Source of the DNA: Bacteroidales bacterium
Lineage (GTDB): Bacteria > Bacteroidota > Bacteroidia > Bacteroidales > PXBB01
DNA: 64,000 nt
Reading direction: 5' to 3'
Assembly (NCBI GenBank): GCA_028698995.1
Contig: JAQVVM010000001.1
Coordinates: 140,614 to 204,613, forward strand
Below the pieces are notes generated by a model. It ran no database searches. It had not been told where the DNA came from and saw nothing but the letters and a program-made list of their open reading frames with translations. Position numbers and translations under genes: made by a program. Every line of letters starts with the position of its first letter. Position 1 is the first letter of the stretch. Of this stretch, positions 28,627 through 37,891 are shown in pieces.

Positions 28627-29895
28627 TTAATATAACGTGATTTTCTTATTCAATGAAAACAGTTCTGAAGTAATATTCATTATGTAAAAACCTTTTGCCA
28701 AACCTGACAAATCAATGTTTTTATGAATGATGTTATTTTCATTTATCAGGGATTCAGAATATACAACCTGCCCATAAGTATTTAAAATAGAAATTTCCAG
28801 CTCAGGCACATTTTCATTTAAAGTAATATCCAGATTAAGATTTCCGGATGATGGGTTAGGATAGATGCTGAAATCAGAAATTGCATCATTTTCAAAAACG
28901 TTCATTCCCTGTCCGGGAACACATCCATCAGAAGTTTTTATAGAAACTCTGGACCCATTTAAAGTAGCCCACATACGCATTTTCTGTCCTGTTGTAAAGG
29001 TATTCATGCAGCCATCATCCACATAATCCATATAATTCATAAACATGTCATCGCTGCTACAAGTATTCTGAGGGTGGGTAGGACAACCGTAATAGGCATC
29101 TGCTGAGTTTGGTGTATCGTTACACTGATCTGAACCCGTACATGCGCCATTGTCATCTCCCCATACATGCCACAAACCTAACCAATGTCCTATTTCATGA
29201 GTGGCAGTACGACCTTCATTATAAGGGGAGCTTGCGCCTGTAGTTCCAAAGTATCTGTAATGGATTACGACACCGTCAGTGGCGGCAGCACTTCCCGGAG
29301 GTTGAGCAAATCCCAATATTCCTCCACCAATATTACAAACCCATAAATTAAGGTACTTATTTCTGTCCCACGCATTGCTTCCTCCCTGTGAAGTATATTT
29401 CATGGCACTGCCAATACTGAATTGTGTAACGGTTGTTTGTACACGAACAATGCCGTTTGTATATTGACCGGTGGGGGTTCTCTTTGCCAGACAAAATTCA
29501 ATCTCACAATCGGCTGCAACAGATTGAAATACGGATGGCGTCTCGCTGGCATCAGTATTTAACCTTCTGTAGTCTCTGTTCAAAACTGCTATTTGTTCTA
29601 AAACCCTTGATTCTGGTAGGTTGAAAGCAGGATGATCCTGATAATATAAAATATGTACCACTACAGGTATTGTAATAACAGCTTTATTTTCGTTGAAATT
29701 GTCTTTGTTAGCAGTTATCCAATTTTGAATATCTTCTTCAATTTGTTGCCGTTTTAAAGGATACCCCGGATCTATAATATCCTGCATCTCAAGGTATTGT
29801 TCTGTTGCGCATCTTGTAATGTCATCGGTCTGAGCATTGATTTGGAAGTAGATTAAACCAAGCAATAGGTTAAGAAAAAGTATTTTTTTTGTCAT
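28627..29895 (-). CDS. T9SS-secreted M43 (pappalysin/cytophagalysin-type) zinc metalloprotease
   Basis: A 422-residue secreted protease. The signal peptide ends near residue 21 (FQINAQ). The metzincin zinc site is HEIGHWLGLWH (residues 233-243), with the downstream Met-turn MFMNYMDYVDD and the Cys pattern of M43 enzymes (CTGSDQCNDTP, CSSDD). The last 70 residues are a type A T9SS domain (FSIYPNPSSGNLNLDI ... GFYIMNITSELFSLNKKITLY). It is a short paralogue of the gene at 32688, lacking the PKD repeats. It probably degrades extracellular protein. Confidence 0.88.
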   Translation of the reverse strand: MTKKILFLNLLLGLIYFQINAQTDDITRCATEQYLEMQDIIDPGYPLKRQQIEEDIQNWITANKDNFNENKAVITIPVVVHILYYQDHPAFNLPESRVLEQIAVLNRDYRRLNTDASETPSVFQSVAADCEIEFCLAKRTPTGQYTNGIVRVQTTVTQFSIGSAMKYTSQGGSNAWDRNKYLNLWVCNIGGGILGFAQPPGSAAATDGVVIHYRYFGTTGASSPYNEGRTATHEIGHWLGLWHVWGDDNGACTGSDQCNDTPNSADAYYGCPTHPQNTCSSDDMFMNYMDYVDDGCMNTFTTGQKMRMWATLNGSRVSIKTSDGCVPGQGMNVFENDAISDFSIYPNPSSGNLNLDITLNENVPELEISILNTYGQVVYSESLINENNIIHKNIDLSGLAKGFYIMNITSELFSLNKKITLY

Positions 29896-29908
29896 TTTTT
29901 TAAATTAA

Positions 29909-29955
29909 AGCTGCCTTTTTACCTAAAAAATTTTTTAGTAAGTAAAAAGGCAGCT
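29909..29955. terminator. Large dyad between protease genes
   Basis: A 14-bp perfect stem (29909-29922 with 29942-29955) encloses a second palindrome CTAAAAAATTTTTTAG (29923-29938). It lies just after the stop of the trypsin-like protease gene on the minus strand. It probably terminates transcription, in either direction. Confidence 0.55.
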
Positions 29956-29966
29956 GATAAGAGAAT

Positions 29967-32591
29967 TTATTTAATTACAGAAAACTTATTGATAAATTTT
30001 CCGGATAATGTATTAACAGAAATAAAATATAAACCACTTTTATAATCTTCAAGGTTTACAGTAAAAGTATGTGAGTTTTCCGGAATCTCCATCTCAGCAA
30101 CTTTTTGACCTAAAATATCAAATATTGAAATATTTTCAACTTTAGCAGTTATGCCTTCCATTTGTACGGCTATCATATTATTGGCTGGATTTGGAAAGAT
30201 TCTGATGTTGTTATCTGCATTATTTTCTACAAAATCAGTTGTTGTGCAAACAACAGGTTCCATCCCTAAAGAAGTATTAAGGTTACCAGAGTAAATTGAT
30301 TCAAAACTATCCCATGCACTGTTATAGAATGCATAGGCGGTATTGGGGCCTGATGCACGGTGTGTGGCAGTATATACAGCAAATGTATCCTGAGGAGAGC
30401 TGTAATTGATTTCAAATCCAAAGAAGAAATTCCCTGTAACAGGAATTGGTGTTGTGAAATCAATTAAAGTCCATTGTCCGGCAGTCAAAGTGTTAATGGC
30501 AACGGTTTTTGATCCTAAAACTGCTCCCGGTAATGTACTGGATCCATTCCATGCCCTGAAAATAACATTGGAAGAACCAGAACCGGCATAAGCTTTTGCT
30601 ACGGGTATCCATGCGTGTTTTATATATTTTGTGCCGGTGTTGGTGTATTTGTCAGCATATTTAGTCATCGTGTAACCGTTATGACCGCTTGTATAACCCC
30701 ATTGAGATTGAAAACCGTAATAAGTAAGTTGTTCTGATGATCCGACATTTGTTATTGTATCACATCCTGAAGGAGTTGTGCCGCCTGAGCAGGTTACATT
30801 AAGCGTATAAGTTCCGCTGACACCGTTATAACCGTCCACAACAATATAATAAGTTCCTGCAGGTGCATTTGGATAAGAAGCTGTGAGATCACCACTGGCG
30901 ACACATGCACTTTCACTGCAACTGTTAACAATGAAAACATCAAGGTCATTACTGCCTAAGTTACTGAGTGTGGCAGTTATAGTTCCTGTTGTTGTCGTAA
31001 CAATTTTATGAACCTTTTCAGGCCCACTTTCACTCCACGACTGGCAACTATATGTTGTAACATTTGATGCCCCACCGACAGTTGTTCCATTGTAAGTCTG
31101 CCCGCAAGTCAGGTTAACGGCACTTGTGCAGACTAAGCCACTAGGTGTTGTACCACAGGGACCTCTACCATCGAGGGTGGTTGCATTATTAGGATCAAGC
31201 CATGGTTTCAACCTCCTGTTATCAGCAGTACCATTTGATTCCCAGTGGTATGACATTTTTCCGTACATATCGGGTTGGCCTGTCTGAGTACAATAAGATC
31301 CCCCTCCAGTCAAAGTACCAATAACTCGTCCGTTATTGTCAAATATAGGAGAGCCAGATGAACCACCTGCTGTTACACTAAACCCATTTGTAGTTTGTGC
31401 CCAATAAACAAGCCAATGTGCATTTGTTGCGCCACCAGACCATGTGTAAGATTGTAGGGCAGTTGTGTAAGTTGAAATCTTTTTAACCCTTCCTCCCGGA
31501 TGATGGATACTTACACCGCTTGGGCTTGCAGAGGTACCCCTATTCCAACCACAATAGTAAACATTATAGCTTGCTGGTACAGCCTGATTAAGTTGTAAAA
31601 GCAGAAAGTCTGATCCGCCTGATTCAGGACCTCTGGCTTTAAATGTTGCACCAGTCATTGATTGTGTTGTAGAACCTGTTTCACTCTGACAACTTGATGA
31701 AGATGCTTCATAATTAAAGTAGAAAACCCATTGATTCATATAAGTAGTTGCTGTACCACCACAATGGTCTGCCAGTAGGAAGTAGGGGGTGCAATTCTGT
31801 GCAGCATTGTTTACCAATGTTCCCGAACACCAACCTGCACCGGAACCATCAACAACAGAAACCCTGGCTGCTCCTCTTTTTTGATTCTGCCAGTTTGTAC
31901 CTTCTGGGGAACAATTAATACCTACCATGCAACTTTTTTCAGCATCATTTTCTAAATCTGGAAATAAAAAACCAACATTACGGTATGCATAAATAATTTT
32001 ACTTACGTTCAGAAGTGGTAAATAATCACCGAGTCCTTCCTTTTCTTTATCAGTGGCATTGCGTCTTTCCAAAAATCCTAAGGCTTGTAATGCAGGTTCA
32101 ATATATTCAATTATTATTTTTTCTCCTTTCACCAATTCTGTTGCAAATTCAAGGCTTTCGTGGTTATTGTCCTGATCAAATGCACCAATAACGTGGTCTT
32201 TCTGGTCATTATAGATGAAAAGCTTGGCTCCTGCAGGCAATCTGAATTTGTCAAAATCAACAGAAATCGCCAATGCACCAGGGGCATTAATTATCATACG
32301 CCAGATTCTCTGCCCATTTGGCAGAACTGTCCATGTGCCTGAATTGTGAATACCTGCATCTACATTTGCCCAAACACCATATCTGAAAACAACACCAATT
32401 TTTTCATTCTCATTATCTTCTTTAATAATGTCGCTAAAATTATTGGGTTGAACAATTTTTTGATCCACTCCCTCAAGTGATAAAGTTTGTGATAATCCTA
32501 AAGGAAAGCCTCCTTTGCTGATTTGTGCTTGTGAGCGATGAGCGTTTACACCAAGTAAAACGATGAGTACAATAAAATAAATTTTTTTCAT
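29967..32591 (-). CDS. T9SS-secreted trypsin-like (lysyl endopeptidase-type) serine protease
   Basis: An 874-residue secreted S1-family protease. A signal peptide (to about residue 23) precedes a propeptide of about 215 residues. The catalytic triad is His276 (LLADHCGG), Asp328 (GGSDFLLLQL) and Ser412 (TAGGSSGSPIF), with the disulfide-rich pattern of lysyl endopeptidases (MVGINCSPEG, GWCSGTLV). A pre-peptidase C-terminal (PPC) domain follows at about 480-605, then a domain of about 180 residues shared with the 32688 protease, and a type A T9SS domain (IRIFPNPANNMIAVQME ... KFINKFSVIK). Substrate preference is not visible. Confidence 0.87.
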   Translation of the reverse strand: MKKIYFIVLIVLLGVNAHRSQAQISKGGFPLGLSQTLSLEGVDQKIVQPNNFSDIIKEDNENEKIGVVFRYGVWANVDAGIHNSGTWTVLPNGQRIWRMIINAPGALAISVDFDKFRLPAGAKLFIYNDQKDHVIGAFDQDNNHESLEFATELVKGEKIIIEYIEPALQALGFLERRNATDKEKEGLGDYLPLLNVSKIIYAYRNVGFLFPDLENDAEKSCMVGINCSPEGTNWQNQKRGAARVSVVDGSGAGWCSGTLVNNAAQNCTPYFLLADHCGGTATTYMNQWVFYFNYEASSSSCQSETGSTTQSMTGATFKARGPESGGSDFLLLQLNQAVPASYNVYYCGWNRGTSASPSGVSIHHPGGRVKKISTYTTALQSYTWSGGATNAHWLVYWAQTTNGFSVTAGGSSGSPIFDNNGRVIGTLTGGGSYCTQTGQPDMYGKMSYHWESNGTADNRRLKPWLDPNNATTLDGRGPCGTTPSGLVCTSAVNLTCGQTYNGTTVGGASNVTTYSCQSWSESGPEKVHKIVTTTTGTITATLSNLGSNDLDVFIVNSCSESACVASGDLTASYPNAPAGTYYIVVDGYNGVSGTYTLNVTCSGGTTPSGCDTITNVGSSEQLTYYGFQSQWGYTSGHNGYTMTKYADKYTNTGTKYIKHAWIPVAKAYAGSGSSNVIFRAWNGSSTLPGAVLGSKTVAINTLTAGQWTLIDFTTPIPVTGNFFFGFEINYSSPQDTFAVYTATHRASGPNTAYAFYNSAWDSFESIYSGNLNTSLGMEPVVCTTTDFVENNADNNIRIFPNPANNMIAVQMEGITAKVENISIFDILGQKVAEMEIPENSHTFTVNLEDYKSGLYFISVNTLSGKFINKFSVIK

Positions 32592-32687
32592 AATTATATT
32601 ATTTTAAGAGTATATAATTCAAAATATATAGGTGATTTTTAAGAAAGCAAAACTACTAAGAAATAGAAATAAAAACATAAAGGCAAA

Positions 32688-35369
32688 TTATTTTATAACA
32701 GTGAATTTATGATTAAAAACGCCTTTTTCAGTTTTTACACTCAGGTGGTACAAGCCGGAGTTAAGATTGATAATGTCTAAATCGAATCTGAGTACCTGAG
32801 AACTCATATTTTTGAAGGATTTAACAAGAGAACCCGTTGAATTGTAGATTTCTATTTCGAGACTTTGAGGGGCATTATCAATAAAGTCAAGAGTCAGGAA
32901 TGAGTTGGCAGGGTTTGGGTAAATACTTATTTTATGTGCATCAGCTTCTTCAATGTCAGCAGTAAAACAAATAATCGGGAATATCCCAAGTTTGACATCA
33001 AGATTGCCACTCCAAGCAGTAGTAAAGTCATACCATTGATCGTTTGCCCATTGTTCCCAAGCTTTGCAAGGATTTCCTCCCTGTCCTGACGAATTAGATT
33101 TAAGTGCAAGGGTATCACCCGGCGTTTGTGGAATATCTACACCCATATAAAATGGGTCAATTACAATAATGGGATTATCAAACATGACATATGTCATTTG
33201 TTGATTTGTGACATTTCCAACTATGGTACTGATAGGCATGCTTTTACTTACTAAAGGTGTACTTCCGGGTTTTCCATTACTTCCTGTGTTGTCCCATACA
33301 GAAAAAGTTACATTGGTACTTGTTCCTGTTGCTGCACCAAACCAATAAACCCCACCCATAATTCGATAATAGGGGGAGAAGGAATCGAAGTACTGGGCTT
33401 TTGCTTTATCTCTGTACTCATTAGTGCCTGTGGCATAATGGCCAGCAGGACTTAAATAAAGAGCAGGTGTGCCGTTCATTGGAAGATTAAGTGTATCACA
33501 TGTTCCTATGGTACCTGTTGTAACATTAATATAATCTGTCTTGGTATGAGTATCAGTACCAAAATTATTTGATACTGTAAGCGAAACGGTGTAAGTTCCT
33601 GCAGCGGCATAAGAAATCCCTGTTGGGTTCTGATCTGTTGAAGAAGCAGGGCTGCCACCTGTGAATGTCCAGTTCCAACTTGAGGGGAAGTTGGTTGATA
33701 AATCGGTAAAGTTTACACTTCCTCCAACATTAATAGTTGTTTGATTAGCAGTAAAATCAGCTACAGGTACACCGGGAACAACAACATTTATATAATCTAT
33801 TTTAGTGTGGGTGTCATTTCCGGCAGCATTTGTAACAGTCAGAATAACCTCATAAGTACCTGCTGTGCTATAAACAATATTTGTGGGGTTTTGCAGGTTT
33901 GAGGTTGCGGGTGTGCCACCAGTAAAAGTCCAGTCCCAACTAGTGGGCAGGTTTGCTGATAAATCTGTGAAGTTCACACTGCCACCTTCTGGTATGGTAG
34001 TAACATTAGCTACAAAATCAGCAATGGGTGCTACAGGTCCATCAATCACTTCAATATAGTCTGTTTTTGTTTCAGTATTTGAACCATGTGCATTCGTGGC
34101 TGTAAGACTTACAGGAAATAATCCAGCAGTATTGTAAGTTATTCCTGTAGGATTTTGTAATGTGGAAGTTGCAGGAGTGCCTCCTGTAAATGACCAGCTC
34201 CAGCTTGTAGGTGTATTGGTTGAAAGGTCAGTAAAATTAACTGAACCTCCCAGAGGTATGGTTGTAACATTGGCAGTAAAATCTGCATCAGGAGGAGTAC
34301 CGGTTGATTGACAAACACTTGATGTCAGTATGGAGGATCTGGCACCATTAAGAGCAGCAACCATTCTTGCCTTCTGATCTAATGAAAACATCATCATGCA
34401 AGCATCATCAACATAATCCATATAATTCATAAACATATCTGTACTGCTGCAGGAAGTTTGAGGGTGATTGGGGCATCCATAATAGGCATCTGCTGAATTT
34501 GGTGTGTCATTACATTGATCTGAACCGGTACATGCACCGTTATCATCACCCCAAACATGGTAAAGGTGCAACCAATGACCAATTTCATGAGTGGCAGAAC
34601 GACCTTTATTGTAGGGAGCTTGTGCTGTACCCATGTTGCCAAAAGCAGTATAATTAATTACAACACCATCCGTAGCAGCAGTTCCACCAGGAAATTGTGC
34701 ATACCCTAAAAGTCCCCCTCCTAAATTGCAAACCCATATATTGAGATATTGATTTCTATCCCAAATATCTTTTCCTCCCTGTGCTGTATATTTTACAGCA
34801 TTATTACTCATAGAAAAAGAGCTTGTTGATGTTTGTGTACGGGTTATACCGGTGGTTGGATTACCCTGAGGATCAATAGTTGCCAAACAAAATTCAATTT
34901 CACAGTCGGCGCGCAGGCTTTGAAAGGTAGAAGGAACACTACTGCCATCTGAATTTGTGTTTCGATAGTCATTATTAAGAACTGCTATTTGTGATAAAAC
35001 CTGTGCATCGGAAATATTTTGTGCTGTTGTATTATAAACGACATGGACAACTACCGGAATGGTAATAAGCACCTTCCCATTACTTAAGTATTCTTGATTG
35101 TTTTTAATCCAATCTTCAATTTCTGCATTAATTCTATTCAGTTTAATGGCCCTGTTTGGATCTGCTGCCACCTCCATATTATAATAATCCATTGTTCCAC
35201 ATGTCCTGAAAGGAGGTACAATATGTTCTTCCAATAAATTTGTAAGCATTTGGTTTTTTGACTTGGTAACGTGGTATTGGAAGTTTTCCTGTTGTGGGTC
35301 AAATACTTGTGAAAAAGAATTTAACGTCAGAACTGTTAAAATTAAAAGAGGTAAAAGTCCTTTTTTCAT
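32688..35369 (-). CDS. T9SS-secreted M43 zinc metalloprotease with three PKD domains
   Basis: An 893-residue secreted protease. The signal peptide covers about residues 1-20. The M43 catalytic domain has HEIGHWLHLYH (261-271) and the Met-turn MFMNYMDYVDD (312-322). Three PKD domains of about 87 residues (about 360-622) each carry GGSVNFTDLS and TSW-W-FTGG-PA. Next is the domain shared with the neighbouring serine protease (CDTLNLPMNGT ... GNLDVKLGIFPIICF) and a type A T9SS domain (ISIYPNPANSFLTLDF ... GVFNHKFTVIK). It is probably the first gene of the protease unit that runs down to mqnE. Confidence 0.88.
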   Translation of the reverse strand: MKKGLLPLLILTVLTLNSFSQVFDPQQENFQYHVTKSKNQMLTNLLEEHIVPPFRTCGTMDYYNMEVAADPNRAIKLNRINAEIEDWIKNNQEYLSNGKVLITIPVVVHVVYNTTAQNISDAQVLSQIAVLNNDYRNTNSDGSSVPSTFQSLRADCEIEFCLATIDPQGNPTTGITRTQTSTSSFSMSNNAVKYTAQGGKDIWDRNQYLNIWVCNLGGGLLGYAQFPGGTAATDGVVINYTAFGNMGTAQAPYNKGRSATHEIGHWLHLYHVWGDDNGACTGSDQCNDTPNSADAYYGCPNHPQTSCSSTDMFMNYMDYVDDACMMMFSLDQKARMVAALNGARSSILTSSVCQSTGTPPDADFTANVTTIPLGGSVNFTDLSTNTPTSWSWSFTGGTPATSTLQNPTGITYNTAGLFPVSLTATNAHGSNTETKTDYIEVIDGPVAPIADFVANVTTIPEGGSVNFTDLSANLPTSWDWTFTGGTPATSNLQNPTNIVYSTAGTYEVILTVTNAAGNDTHTKIDYINVVVPGVPVADFTANQTTINVGGSVNFTDLSTNFPSSWNWTFTGGSPASSTDQNPTGISYAAAGTYTVSLTVSNNFGTDTHTKTDYINVTTGTIGTCDTLNLPMNGTPALYLSPAGHYATGTNEYRDKAKAQYFDSFSPYYRIMGGVYWFGAATGTSTNVTFSVWDNTGSNGKPGSTPLVSKSMPISTIVGNVTNQQMTYVMFDNPIIVIDPFYMGVDIPQTPGDTLALKSNSSGQGGNPCKAWEQWANDQWYDFTTAWSGNLDVKLGIFPIICFTADIEEADAHKISIYPNPANSFLTLDFIDNAPQSLEIEIYNSTGSLVKSFKNMSSQVLRFDLDIINLNSGLYHLSVKTEKGVFNHKFTVIK

Positions 35370-35485
35370 AATAATAAATTAATTATAAACATAAAAAAAT
35401 CATGACTGATGCAGCAGATAACAGACTGTAAAAGTATGAAAAGTAGCTTAAATAAACAAAAAAAATTTTTTTTACCTTAGAAAAA

Positions 35486-36085
35486 TTAACATCCTCCTTT
35501 AGCGGCTTTACTTATTTCTGATGGTTGAGGGATAGATGCTTCATGAACTTCCTGTGATTCGGATGCGCCTTGATTTTGTCCCATCAATGCTGAATAATTC
35601 CACTTGGCTTTTTCATCAGAATAAAAATTATAAGCGGAATTATTTTGATTTTCACTGAATATTTCATAACTACCAGTCAGGTATTTGATATTGCTTATTC
35701 CTAAAGACTTAAGCAATAATAAGGCAAGTGCAGACTCATTTTCAGTATCGCTATAAAGGATCACATTGTTTTTTTTGAAGAAGTTAAGATTTTTTTTATC
35801 AATCAAATTTGATAAAGGGATATTGACAGCATTGTTAAGGTGTCCGGATTGAAACTTGTCTGTGTTTCTCAAATCAACAAAAGTAAGTCCGTTTTCTTCA
35901 TTCAAGGCAATTTGCAGTTGAAGATAATTTAATGATAAGTCATCAATATCCTTGATTTGACTTAAAGCATCATGGTTGTTTATTTTGTAGCCTTTTATCT
36001 TGTTGGTTACAATTGAAAAAATCAAAGCACCAAAAATAATTGCAAAAAATATTAAAGAGCTGTTAAATAATTGATTGTTTTTCAT
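35486..36085 (-). CDS. Membrane-anchored rhodanese-like protein lacking the catalytic Cys, with C-terminal KGGC
   Basis: A 199-residue protein with an N-terminal membrane helix (about 9-28) and one rhodanese domain (about 48-142: LTFVDLRNTDKFQSGHLNNAVNIPL). At the active-site loop the sequence is ILYSDTENES, with Ser112 where the persulfide-forming Cys should be, so classical sulfurtransferase activity is unlikely. A flexible Ser/Glu/Pro-rich tail ends in K-G-G-C (196-199). It is the last gene of the sulfur operon, 15 bp after the YeeE-rhodanese fusion. I infer a periplasmic sulfur carrier or docking protein. The orientation of the helix is ambiguous. Confidence 0.8.
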   Translation of the reverse strand: MKNNQLFNSSLIFFAIIFGALIFSIVTNKIKGYKINNHDALSQIKDIDDLSLNYLQLQIALNEENGLTFVDLRNTDKFQSGHLNNAVNIPLSNLIDKKNLNFFKKNNVILYSDTENESALALLLLKSLGISNIKYLTGSYEIFSENQNNSAYNFYSDEKAKWNYSALMGQNQGASESQEVHEASIPQPSEISKAAKGGC

Positions 36086-36100
36086 ATTCGTTACTTTTTG

Positions 36101-37321
36101 TTAGCAACCCCCTTTAACGGGTTTAATTGACGTTTCATTAATGACTGGAATATTATTATTTTGATCGTTCTTTGAGGATTCAAATTGACCTTCTCTGAAA
36201 AACTGCCTGGTTTTTAGAATAAACCTTCTAAATGATAATTCTTGAATATTTTTTGTTGGTTCCCATACTTGCTCTTCAAAAATTGAACTGAAGAATTTAT
36301 TCAAACCTCCTCTAAGCACTTTGACTTTTTTGTACCCTGCTCTAAAAGTAAAAAACCAAGCCATATCAGCTTTAACACTTCCATTTGAGTAAAACACAAC
36401 CGGCTTTTCTTCGTTTTTACACAGTTTTAAACTTTCGGCACTAAGCACCTCCTCCAAAGGGATATTAATGGCCCCAGGCAAGTGAAACATCTTGAATTCT
36501 TCAGCACTTCTTACATCCACAAGTTGTAAATCTTTTAATTTTTTTGTGAGGTTGTATGCAATTTTATCAAAGGGGATATATCTTTCGTGACTTAAGATGT
36601 TGTTATAGAGTGCCGTTTTATCGGTTTCACGGATATTTGATTTTCTGTGCTCAGGCAATATTACTGCTGTAAAAGCCAAAATAAGTAGAAATAATACTGG
36701 AAAACCAAGGCTGAGTTTTTGAGAATTTAAAAGCTCTTTGAATTTTGTAGAATTATCTTCAATGAGTTGGGTTATAACAAATGCCATAAGAGCCATCATT
36801 ATTAAGAAAAACAAAAACCATGATTGTGAGATTCCTAAAGTATCATATATAAAAACATTCCCAAGATTATTTCCCAAATGAAGGGGCTCAAAAACAGGGT
36901 AAAAAGCACCAAAAAGAAATACACCAATAAACATACCTGCAATAAATACCATTGCATCAATCTTCCCTATTACAGCAGCAGCAAGGCTTGTACCGGGGCA
37001 AAAACCACCCAGAATAAATCCGAAACCCATGATAATGCCACCAACAAGAGCTGACCAAAGATATAAAGGATTGATATATAAGAAGTTAAAATCAATCCAT
37101 CCGAGATACTTCATAAAGAATAGACCTGTTGCGGCTGTTACTCCGGCAGTAAAAAAAACTTTCAGTACAACAAAATCATAGCCGTAAAAAACACCGGCTA
37201 ATTTTCGTGAAGATGAAAATCCGGCTTGTTCGAGAATAAAACCGAATGCAAGACCAATTATAAGGGCAAAAAAGAAATTGAGGTCTCCGTTTATTAAATT
37301 TTGTGGTATAAGGGGTCCCAT
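36101..37321 (-). CDS. YeeE/YedE-type transporter fused to a rhodanese domain, with C-terminal KGGC
   Basis: A 406-residue protein, started at the ATG at 37321 (MGPLIPQNLINGD), 22 bp after the upstream stop; a longer frame would overlap that gene. Residues 1-145 are a YeeE/YedE (DUF395) half with EQAGFSSSRKLAG and GGFCPGTSLAAA, whose Cys108 matches the thiosulfate-conducting cysteines of TsuA-type transporters. Further membrane helices lie at about 167-185 and 205-222. The rhodanese domain (about 245-345) has LVDVRSAEEF and VVFYSNGSVKAD, with Ser312 in place of the catalytic Cys. A polar tail ends in K-G-G-C (403-406). It probably moves thiosulfate or related sulfur species and hands them on. 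Confidence 0.82.
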   Translation of the reverse strand: MGPLIPQNLINGDLNFFFALIIGLAFGFILEQAGFSSSRKLAGVFYGYDFVVLKVFFTAGVTAATGLFFMKYLGWIDFNFLYINPLYLWSALVGGIIMGFGFILGGFCPGTSLAAAVIGKIDAMVFIAGMFIGVFLFGAFYPVFEPLHLGNNLGNVFIYDTLGISQSWFLFFLIMMALMAFVITQLIEDNSTKFKELLNSQKLSLGFPVLFLLILAFTAVILPEHRKSNIRETDKTALYNNILSHERYIPFDKIAYNLTKKLKDLQLVDVRSAEEFKMFHLPGAINIPLEEVLSAESLKLCKNEEKPVVFYSNGSVKADMAWFFTFRAGYKKVKVLRGGLNKFFSSIFEEQVWEPTKNIQELSFRRFILKTRQFFREGQFESSKNDQNNNIPVINETSIKPVKGGC

Positions 37322-37343
37322 ATTATTATTTATTAAAATGAAG

Positions 37344-37874
37344 TTATATCCATAATTTCCTGAAAAAGTAAGCAATGACATAGCCGGTACCAAAAATGGC
37401 CATCATTGTGAGAAAGCCGGCAGTTGAAAAAACAGCCATACCACTCAAGGCTGCACCACTTGTGCAACCTCTGCCAAGTTGAGATCCTATGCCGAAAAGC
37501 ATCCCCCCTGTCAGTGCAAAAGCAAGCCTTGTATATGTCTTAATCTGTGGGCCTTTATCCACTTTTAAATGTAAGCGCCCTGATAAAAATCCAGACAGAA
37601 AAGCACCAATCAGCATCCCAATAACTTCAAAAACCAGCCATGATTTCATGGGTGAATGTGCTCCGAAATATTCTGAAAAAAAATGTGAAGCTTCTGCGTT
37701 GGCAGGGCTTATTTTCCCAACCAATGTGATTACTGAACTTTTTATGGCGCCACTTGCACCCAAACCACGTCCTGTTATAAAAAAAGTGAGTAAGAGTACC
37801 AGCCCCAGAAGAAATCCTGCAAGGTAAGGATTCATGTATGGTTTTACTTCGTGATGGTGTTTGACTTTTTCCAT
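37344..37874 (-). CDS. YeeE/YedE-family half-transporter (thiosulfate-type)
   Basis: A 176-residue membrane protein, started at the ATG at 37874 (MEKVKHHHEVKPY), 17 bp after the rhodanese lipoprotein gene. It has four or five membrane helices and the family motif GIGSQLGRGCTSGAALSG, with Cys137 as the conserved transport cysteine. The N-terminus is His-rich (HHHEV). A full TsuA-type protein has two such repeats. Here the second half is probably supplied by the next gene, whose motif is GGFCPGT, so the two products may pair. The substrate, thiosulfate or another sulfur species, is inferred from the family and the rhodanese neighbours. Confidence 0.82.
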   Translation of the reverse strand: MEKVKHHHEVKPYMNPYLAGFLLGLVLLLTFFITGRGLGASGAIKSSVITLVGKISPANAEASHFFSEYFGAHSPMKSWLVFEVIGMLIGAFLSGFLSGRLHLKVDKGPQIKTYTRLAFALTGGMLFGIGSQLGRGCTSGAALSGMAVFSTAGFLTMMAIFGTGYVIAYFFRKLWI

Positions 37875-37891
37875 TTTTATATTTAATTTAA

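Noticed and set aside
35458..35473. A8T8 palindrome after the sulfur operon as a terminator
   Set aside because: A pure A/T stem without G-C pairs is too weak. A T-run alone does not support a call.
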